A DNA stretch of 11,297 bases from CAZYME01 sp964648115 (GTDB taxonomy: Bacteria > Pseudomonadota > Gammaproteobacteria > Legionellales > Legionellaceae): contig CAZYME010000043.1 in NCBI GenBank assembly GCA_964648115.1, positions 1 through 11,297 on the forward strand. The letters are read 5' to 3'. Of this stretch, positions 7,407 through 11,297 are shown in pieces (the stretch's first letter is position 1; each line of letters opens with the position of its first letter). The position numbers were made by a program, and so were the translations under genes. Under the pieces are notes generated by a model, which saw only the letters and a program-made list of their open reading frames with translations, made no database searches and was not told the DNA's origin.

Positions 7407-8597
7407 ATGGCGAAGGAAAAATTTGAACGTAAGAAGCCGCACGTAAACGTAGGCACGATTGGTCACGTTGACCATGGTAAGACGACGTTAACGGCAGCGA
7501 TTACAACGATAATGGCAAAGAAATTTGGTGGTACAGCTAAGGCGTATGATCAAATTGATGCTGCACCGGAAGAACGTGAACGCGGTATTACCATTTCTAC
7601 AGCACACGTAGAGTACGAGTCAGCTAACCGACATTATGCACACGTAGATTGCCCAGGGCACGCGGATTATGTGAAGAACATGATTACAGGCGCAGCGCAA
7701 ATGGACGGAGCGATACTAGTTGTATCAGCTGCAGATGGTCCTATGCCACAAACTCGTGAACATATCTTGTTGTCACGCCAAGTAGGCGTACCGTACATTG
7801 TTGTGTTTTTGAATAAAGCCGACATGGTAGACGACAAAGAATTATTAGAATTGGTTGAGATGGAAGTACGTGATTTACTAAGTAAATACGATTTCCCTGG
7901 TGATGATATACCAATCGTCATTGGTTCAGCATTGAAAGCACTGGAAGGTGATACATCAGATATTGGAGTTTCAGCGGTTGAGAAACTGGTTGAGACGATG
8001 GACTCATACATACCTGAGCCAGTACGAAACATTGATAAGAGCTTCTTGTTACCGATTGAAGACGTATTCTCTATCTCTGGACGTGGAACAGTAGTAACTG
8101 GCCGAGTTGAGAGTGGTATTGTCAAAGTTGGTGAAGAAGTAGAGATCGTAGGTATACGAGATACAGTCAAGACAACCTGTACTGGTGTTGAGATGTTCCG
8201 TAAATTACTGGATGAAGGGCGCGCTGGAGATAACGTTGGTGTACTATTACGAGGCACTAAACGAGAAGATGTAGAGCGTGGACAAGTATTAGCTAAGCCA
8301 GGTTCGATTAAACCGCATACCAAATTCCAAGCGGAAGTATATGTACTGTCAAAGGATGAAGGTGGTCGACATACACCATTTTTCAATGGCTACCGTCCTC
8401 AGTTTTATTTTAGGACTACGGACGTAACAGGTACATGTGATTTGCCAGAAGGCATTGAAATGGTTATGCCAGGTGATAACGTACAAATGGTTATTAACTT
8501 GCATGCACCAATTGCGATGGACGAAGGCTTGCGCTTTGCTATACGGGAAGGTGGCCGAACTGTCGGTGCCGGTGTTGTTGCTAAAATCATCGAGTAA
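7407..8597 (+). CDS. tuf: Elongation factor Tu (EF-Tu)
   Basis: GTPase that delivers aminoacyl-tRNA to the ribosomal A site. Full-length at 396 aa, with GHVDHGKT (19-26), DCPGH (81-85), NKAD (136-139), GSALKAL and intact domains 2 and 3 ending GAGVVAKIIE. The ATG is preceded by TGAGGT (7395-7400) with a 6-nt spacer, 18 nt after the fusA stop. The gene ends in tandem TAA TAA stops. Its left side (fusA) is the usual context of tufA, while its right side (tRNA-Trp, secE) is the usual context of tufB. This single gene is therefore the point at which the canonical order is permuted, and it may be a tufA/tufB hybrid or a collapsed repeat. It is probably transcribed with the str operon, perhaps with help from a promoter inside fusA. 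Confidence 0.98.
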   Translation: MAKEKFERKKPHVNVGTIGHVDHGKTTLTAAITTIMAKKFGGTAKAYDQIDAAPEERERGITISTAHVEYESANRHYAHVDCPGHADYVKNMITGAAQMDGAILVVSAADGPMPQTREHILLSRQVGVPYIVVFLNKADMVDDKELLELVEMEVRDLLSKYDFPGDDIPIVIGSALKALEGDTSDIGVSAVEKLVETMDSYIPEPVRNIDKSFLLPIEDVFSISGRGTVVTGRVESGIVKVGEEVEIVGIRDTVKTTCTGVEMFRKLLDEGRAGDNVGVLLRGTKREDVERGQVLAKPGSIKPHTKFQAEVYVLSKDEGGRHTPFFNGYRPQFYFRTTDVTGTCDLPEGIEMVMPGDNVQMVINLHAPIAMDEGLRFAIREGGRTVGAGVVAKIIE

Positions 8598-8606
8598 TAA
8601 AATGTG

Positions 8607-8633
8607 GTGTGAGATGAATTTTTCATCTCACAC
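8607..8633 (+). other. 12-bp hairpin between tuf and tRNA-Trp
   Basis: Arms GTGTGAGATGAA (8607-8618) and TTCATCTCACAC (8622-8633) pair perfectly around a TTT loop, 10 bp after the tuf stop and 12 bp before the tRNA 5' end. What follows is GTTTAGATATAC rather than a real T-run, so intrinsic termination would be inefficient. A hairpin here could protect the 3' end of tuf mRNA after RNase processing of a joint tuf-tRNA transcript, or attenuate readthrough into tRNA-Trp-secE-nusG. I see no convincing promoter between this hairpin and the tRNA. Confidence 0.6.
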
Positions 8634-8645
8634 GTTTAGATATAC

Positions 8646-8721
8646 AGGCCAGTAGCTCAATTGGCAGAGTGGCGGTCTCCAAAACCGCAGGTTGGGGGTT
8701 CGATTCCCTCCTGGCCTGCCA
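8646..8721 (+). tRNA. tRNA-Trp (anticodon CCA)
   Basis: A 76-nt cloverleaf. The acceptor arm AGGCCAG (8646-8652) pairs with CTGGCCT (8711-8717), followed by discriminator G8718 and an encoded CCA (8719-8721). The D arm has GCTC and GAGT around the AATTGGCA loop. The anticodon stem GCGGT/ACCGC encloses the CTCCAAA loop with anticodon CCA at 8679-8681, and the T arm has GGGGG/CCCTC around TTCGATT. The length and the G73 discriminator agree with E. coli tRNA-Trp. The tuf-trpT-secE-nusG order is the usual gammaproteobacterial tufB context. Confidence 0.97.
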
Positions 8722-8760
8722 ACTACCTGAAAGCTATGAACAAACACAGAAGATTCCAGA

Positions 8761-9108
8761 ATGAAATTTAACGAGCTTATGTCTTGGTTAGCAATTATAT
8801 TAATTACTATAGCGGCTTTTTTTGGAACGTATTATTTTCATTTTTCGGTGCCCATAAAGGCTTTAATTTGGATTGGTTGGCTGGTGTTAACGTTTGTTTT
8901 TGGATTCTTTACCGCTAAGGGGAGAGAAGTATTCTTCTTTGCGAAAGAAGCAAAAATAGAGTTACAAAAAGTTGTTTGGCCTAACCGCCAAGAAACTATA
9001 CAGACTACATCAATCGTAATGATTATGGTTACAGTTACTGGATTTGTTCTATGGGGAATAGATTCTGGTATGCTATGGGCTATTGGTAAGTTAACACACT
9101 TAGGTTGA
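8761..9108 (+). CDS. secE: Preprotein translocase subunit SecE
   Basis: Small essential membrane subunit that clamps SecY in the SecYEG protein-export channel. The 115-aa product has three predicted membrane segments (about 7-26, 33-51 and 84-106), the three-TM form seen in E. coli (127 aa). The conserved amphipathic/hinge motif is at LQKVVWPNRQETIQTT (about 68-83), with invariant Trp73-Pro74. The ATG has only a modest ribosome-binding match, AGAAGA (8748-8753), 7 nt upstream. nusG follows after 7 nt, the near-universal secE-nusG pairing. Confidence 0.96.
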   Translation: MKFNELMSWLAIILITIAAFFGTYYFHFSVPIKALIWIGWLVLTFVFGFFTAKGREVFFFAKEAKIELQKVVWPNRQETIQTTSIVMIMVTVTGFVLWGIDSGMLWAIGKLTHLG

Positions 9109-9115
9109 TATTACG

Positions 9116-9661
9116 GTGGAAGAACAAAAATCTAAACAGTGGTATGTGGTACATGCATATTCAGGGTATGAAAATTTTGTTATGAGCGAGATACGATCAC
9201 GCGCTCTACACCACAATCTTGAACATAAGATCGGCGAAGTTGTTGTACCGTCTGAAGAAGTTGTTGAAATGCGCGCCGGACAAAAACGCAAAAGTACCCG
9301 AAAATTCTTTCCAGGATACGTGTTAGTTAACATGGTAATGGAAGATGAAACTTGGCACATGATCCGTGCAATACCCAGAGTTTTGGGTTTTATAGGCGGA
9401 ACAAGCCAAACTCCAACACCTATTTCAGATAAAGAAGCACAAGCTATTATGCAACGTGTTGAAGATGGTGTTACCAAGCCCAAACCAAAAATATTGTTTG
9501 AGCCAGGTGAGTTGGTACGTGTAAAAGAAGGCCCATTTGTTGATTTCAACGGTGTTGTTGAGGAAGTGAACTACGAAAAAAGCCGCCTAAGAGTAGCTGT
9601 TTTAATTTTCGGACGTTCGACACCAGTTGAGCTTGAATTTAGCCAAGTAGAAAAAACTTAA
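9116..9661 (+). CDS. nusG: Transcription termination/antitermination factor NusG
   Basis: Binds the RNA polymerase clamp through its NGN domain and Rho or S10 through its KOW domain, linking transcription to termination or translation. At 181 aa it equals E. coli NusG. The NGN domain is about residues 8-115, with WYVVHAYSGYE and FFPGYVL. The C-terminal KOW domain is about 127-181, with EPGELVRVKEGPF, DFNGVVEEV and FGRSTPVELEFSQVEK. The start is GTG at 9116, as only this gives the family N-terminus. A weak TAGG (9101-9104) lies at the end of secE, so translation is probably coupled to secE. Confidence 0.97.
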   Translation: MEEQKSKQWYVVHAYSGYENFVMSEIRSRALHHNLEHKIGEVVVPSEEVVEMRAGQKRKSTRKFFPGYVLVNMVMEDETWHMIRAIPRVLGFIGGTSQTPTPISDKEAQAIMQRVEDGVTKPKPKILFEPGELVRVKEGPFVDFNGVVEEVNYEKSRLRVAVLIFGRSTPVELEFSQVEKT

Positions 9662-9676
9662 AAAATAGTGTAAAAT
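9648..9676 (+). promoter_or_regulatory. Possible promoter of the rplKA (L11) operon
   Basis: TAGAAA (9648-9653, 4/6) and TAAAAT (9671-9676, 5/6) are separated by 17 bp and overlap the nusG stop codon. In E. coli the L11 operon has its own promoter in the nusG-rplK gap, so the position is right, but the -35 box is poor and the region is A-rich by chance. Confidence 0.3.
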
Positions 9677-9680
9677 TCTA

Positions 9681-9860
9681 ACCCCTCTCCCTAAGCCTCT
9701 CACCAAGTGGTGTAGGGATTGATTGGGTAAGATATGAGTTGTTATCCCTTCAGTCCACTCGCCCCCTTGGGGATAAGTTTAGTGACAGGGGTAACCAATC
9801 ATTAACCGGGAAGCTAAAGTAATCACCGATGAACTAGCGTTATACCCATAAGGAGTCGAT
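9681..9860 (+). other. Structured nusG-rplK spacer / rplK mRNA leader
   Basis: About 180 bp without a convincing gene. It is rich in short C and G runs, unlike the surrounding AT-rich spacers. Visible helices are CACC/GGTG (9701-9711) closed by CCCTA/TAGGG (9689-9693 with 9712-9716), and an outer TGATTGG/CCAATCA (9720-9726 with 9794-9800). The latter encloses TTATCCC/GGGATAA (9742-9748 with 9770-9776), which in turn holds CCCC-TT-GGGG (9763-9772). The rplK ribosome-binding site AAGGAG (9850-9855) comes after all of them. In E. coli L1 represses this operon by binding the leader; I cannot place an L1 site here with confidence. The C-rich half also resembles degenerate palindromic intergenic repeats. 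Confidence 0.45.
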
Positions 9861-10307
9861 ATGGCTAAAAAAGTAGAAGCATATATTAAATTGCAAATCC
9901 CAGCAGGGAAAGCAAACCCAAGTCCACCAGTTGGTCCTGCACTAGGTCAACGTGGTGTTAACATCATGGAATTCTGTAAGGCGTTCAATGCTAGCACACA
10001 AGGCATGGAACAAGGTTTACCAACACCAGTTGTAATCACCGTTTATAGTGATCGTAGTTTTACCTTCATTACCAAAACGCCACCAGCTTCAGTGCTGCTT
10101 AAAAAAGCAGCTGGTCTTCAAAAAGGCAGTGGTCGACCAAACACAGAAAAAGTAGCAAAACTTCAACGTGCTCAATTAGAAGAGATAGCTAAGACCAAAG
10201 AACCTGATCTAACAGCAGGAAGTTTGGATGCTGCTGTACGCAGTATCGCTGGAACAGCGCGCAGTATGGGTATTGAGGTTGAAGGCTTAGATGAAGGGGC
10301 AAATTAA
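9861..10307 (+). CDS. rplK: 50S ribosomal protein L11
   Basis: Binds the GTPase-associated region of 23S rRNA and, with L10-L12, forms the stalk base that contacts EF-G, EF-Tu and RelA. The 148-aa product follows E. coli L11 (142 aa) closely: the N-terminal MAKKVEAYIKLQIPAGKANPSPPVGPALGQ with the conserved proline-rich hinge, PVVITVYSDRSFTF, KTPPASVLLKKAAG and the C-terminal RNA-binding SIAGTARSMGIEVEG. It carries about six extra residues at the C-terminus. ATG with AAGGAG (9850-9855) 5 nt upstream. Its TAA overlaps the rplA ATG. Confidence 0.98.
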   Translation: MAKKVEAYIKLQIPAGKANPSPPVGPALGQRGVNIMEFCKAFNASTQGMEQGLPTPVVITVYSDRSFTFITKTPPASVLLKKAAGLQKGSGRPNTEKVAKLQRAQLEEIAKTKEPDLTAGSLDAAVRSIAGTARSMGIEVEGLDEGAN

Positions 10308-11002
10308 TGACTACGTTAAGCAAAAAACGCAAAAAAATAAATGAAAAAATAGTACCAAATCAACTTTACAAAGCACTCGATGCTATTGAGCTATTGAAAG
10401 AATTTTCTAGTAAGAACTTTAAAGAAGGTACTGATATTGCTGTAAACCTAGGTGTAGATCCACGTAAATCAGATCAGGTGGTTCGATCTGCAACTAATTT
10501 ACCAAAAGGGACAGGTAAAACAGTACGAGTGGCAGTTTTTGCACAAGGCGACAACGCAACTAAAGCTAAAAATGCTGGGGCAGATTTGGTTGGCTTTGAA
10601 GATTTGGCTGATCAAATTAAAGCTGGAACCATGGATTTCGATGTGGTAATAGCTACACCTGATGCAATGCGTATTGTTGGTCAACTTGGCCAAATTCTTG
10701 GTCCAAGAGGTCTTATGCCTAATCCTAAAGTAGGAACGGTAACAATGAACGTTGAGGCTGCTGTTAAAGACGCAAAATCTGGACAGGTTCGTTATCGTAC
10801 AGACAAAAATGGTATCATCCATTGCCCAGTTGGAAAGATAGAGTTTCCCGCCGAGGACCTGGTGGAAAATATTTCTGCACTATTGGCTGACTTGAAAAAG
10901 GCCAAGCCTGCATCTTCTAAAGGGATCTATATTAAGAAAATTACACTATCCACAACAATGGGCCCTGGCATAACTATTGATCCAGCATCAATTCCCGTGT
11001 AA
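10307..11002 (+). CDS. rplA: 50S ribosomal protein L1
   Basis: Binds the mobile L1 stalk of 23S rRNA near the E site and is the usual translational repressor of its own operon. The 231-aa product (E. coli 234) shows the family blocks DIAVNLGVDPRKSDQ, DVVIATPDAMRIVGQLGQ, LGPRGLMPNPKVGTV, GQVRYRTDKNGIIH and KGIYIKKITLSTTMGPG. The ATG overlaps the rplK stop by 1 nt (TAATG), and AAGGGG (10294-10299) lies 7 nt upstream. This arrangement favours coupled, equimolar synthesis of L11 and L1. The N-terminus begins MTTLSKKRKK. Confidence 0.98.
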   Translation: MTTLSKKRKKINEKIVPNQLYKALDAIELLKEFSSKNFKEGTDIAVNLGVDPRKSDQVVRSATNLPKGTGKTVRVAVFAQGDNATKAKNAGADLVGFEDLADQIKAGTMDFDVVIATPDAMRIVGQLGQILGPRGLMPNPKVGTVTMNVEAAVKDAKSGQVRYRTDKNGIIHCPVGKIEFPAEDLVENISALLADLKKAKPASSKGIYIKKITLSTTMGPGITIDPASIPV

Positions 11003-11005
11003 TAT
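10977..11005 (+). promoter_or_regulatory. Weak candidate promoter upstream of the rplJ leader
   Basis: TTGATC (10977-10982, 4/6), a 17-bp spacer and TAATAT (11000-11005, 4/6) overlap the rplA stop codon. It would start transcription just before the L10 leader, where E. coli has a secondary promoter. The boxes are weak and readthrough from rplKA is enough to explain expression. Confidence 0.22.
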
Positions 11006-11028
11006 AGCCAGCCATTTTAAAAGCTTTC

Positions 11029-11178
11029 ACGGCATAGACTTGGTTCGATGCCGTCGAAGACCGCAGGTGCGTGAGCTTAATATCCTGCGCAGACGGTGAA
11101 CCGGCTCCGAGCCCATTCTGAGGCGGACACCATAACTGTCAAATCCTTGTGATTTGCACAATTGAGGAGGTCAGTAAC
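11029..11178 (+). ncRNA. L10 leader (cis-regulatory RNA of rplJL)
   Basis: This is the mRNA leader bound by the L10-(L12) complex to repress rplJ-rplL translation. The recognisable core is CCGTC (11051-11055) pairing with GACGG (11092-11096) and CGCAGG (11062-11067) pairing with CCTGCG (11084-11089). Between them is the asymmetric GAAGAC/CA internal loop, a kink-turn-like element nearly identical to the E. coli leader core (CCGTCCAAGACCGCAGG). Downstream, GGTG (11095-11098) can pair with CACC (11128-11131), and CAAATC/GATTTG (11140-11156) forms a hairpin just before the rplJ GAGGAGGT. Upstream, ACGGCAT (11029-11035) can pair with ATGCCGT (11048-11054), which would exclude the core stem. Confidence 0.88.
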
Positions 11179-11297
11179 GTGACGTTAACTTTAGCTGCAA
11201 AAAAAGCCGTTGTTGAAGAAGTGACTGCTGTTGCTTCAAAGGCTATTTCAGCAGTTGTTGCTGATTATCGTGGCTTGACTGTTAATCAAATGACCCA
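11179..11297 (+). CDS. rplJ: 50S ribosomal protein L10, N-terminal part (cut by the window end)
   Basis: L10 anchors the L7/L12 dimers to the ribosomal stalk and is the repressor that binds the leader directly upstream. Only the first 39 codons and 2 bases are present. They read MTLTLAAKKAVVEEVT and then a block ending AVVADYRGLTVNQMT, matching the E. coli L10 start (AVVADSRGVTVDKMT). The start is GTG at 11179, with a strong GGAGG (11166-11170) 8 nt upstream. rplL and rpoB would be expected next. Confidence 0.95.
   Translation, partial: MTLTLAAKKAVVEEVTAVASKAISAVVADYRGLTVNQMT

Noticed and set aside
7667..8386. A 239-codon open frame on the minus strand inside tuf
   Set aside because: It is the antisense shadow of the highly conserved tuf codons. 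The translation is Ser/Thr/Pro-rich with no recognisable domain and no ribosome-binding site.
8736..8771. Eleven-residue ORF (MNKHRRFQNEI) overlapping the secE start
   Set aside because: It is short, has only a weak purine stretch upstream and no conserved feature. It could couple to secE but nothing in the sequence supports that beyond position.
9100..9549. A 149-codon minus-strand open frame opposite nusG
   Set aside because: It lies wholly opposite the clear nusG coding region. Its product has no recognisable motif and it has no separate promoter or ribosome-binding site.
9734..9805. A 23-codon ORF in the nusG-rplK spacer as a leader peptide
   Set aside because: There is no good ribosome-binding site, no codon run suggesting attenuation, and the product reads like translated C/G-rich repeat DNA (SPLAPLG).
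1..11297. Mobile element, CRISPR array or novel defence/toxin system
   Set aside because: Every long open frame on the + strand is a known housekeeping gene, the spacers are short, and no transposase, integrase, direct-repeat array or target-site duplication is visible.

Overview
This window is a dense run of essential transcription and translation genes, all on the + strand: rpoC (complete at a TTG start), rpsL, rpsG, fusA, tuf, tRNA-Trp(CCA), secE, nusG, rplK, rplA and the first 39 codons of rplJ. The proteins are gammaproteobacterial: RpoC aligns with E. coli RpoC almost throughout, including the large trigger-loop insertion. EF-G, EF-Tu and the S7 insertion look most like what I remember of Legionella/Coxiella-type proteins, and the DNA is moderately AT-rich. 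I infer a member of or near the Legionellales; this rests on recollection, not on a search.

Layout. 1-4270 is rpoC, encoding RNA polymerase beta'. 4228-4358 holds an 11-bp hairpin in the rpoC tail, a near-consensus sigma70 promoter and a second inverted repeat overlapping that promoter; together they separate rpoC from the str operon. 4359-7388 is the str operon (S12, S7, EF-G), which continues into tuf (7407-8597). A strong hairpin lies between tuf and tRNA-Trp (8646-8721). secE and nusG follow. Then comes a 199-bp structured spacer (9662-9860) with a possible promoter, rplK-rplA translationally coupled by a TAATG overlap, and a recognisable L10 leader RNA ahead of rplJ.

The point of greatest interest is the gene order. 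In gammaproteobacteria of this type the usual order is tufB-tRNA-Trp-secE-nusG-rplKAJL-rpoBC-rpsLG-fusA-tufA-(S10 operon). Here the left half of the window (rpoC to fusA-tuf) is joined through a single tuf to the block that normally lies upstream of rpoBC. The locus is therefore circularly permuted at tuf. That is the product expected from recombination between tufA and tufB (tandem duplication or excised circle), from an assembler collapsing the two near-identical tuf copies, or from a lineage that really carries this order. The genes are otherwise intact and ordinary. I see no mobile element, CRISPR array, toxin or defence system, and no novel multi-gene system. Other points are the extra loop in S7, the very short rpsL-rpsG gap that leaves no room for the E. 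coli type S7 operator, four non-ATG starts, and several RNA or DNA structures in the spacers.
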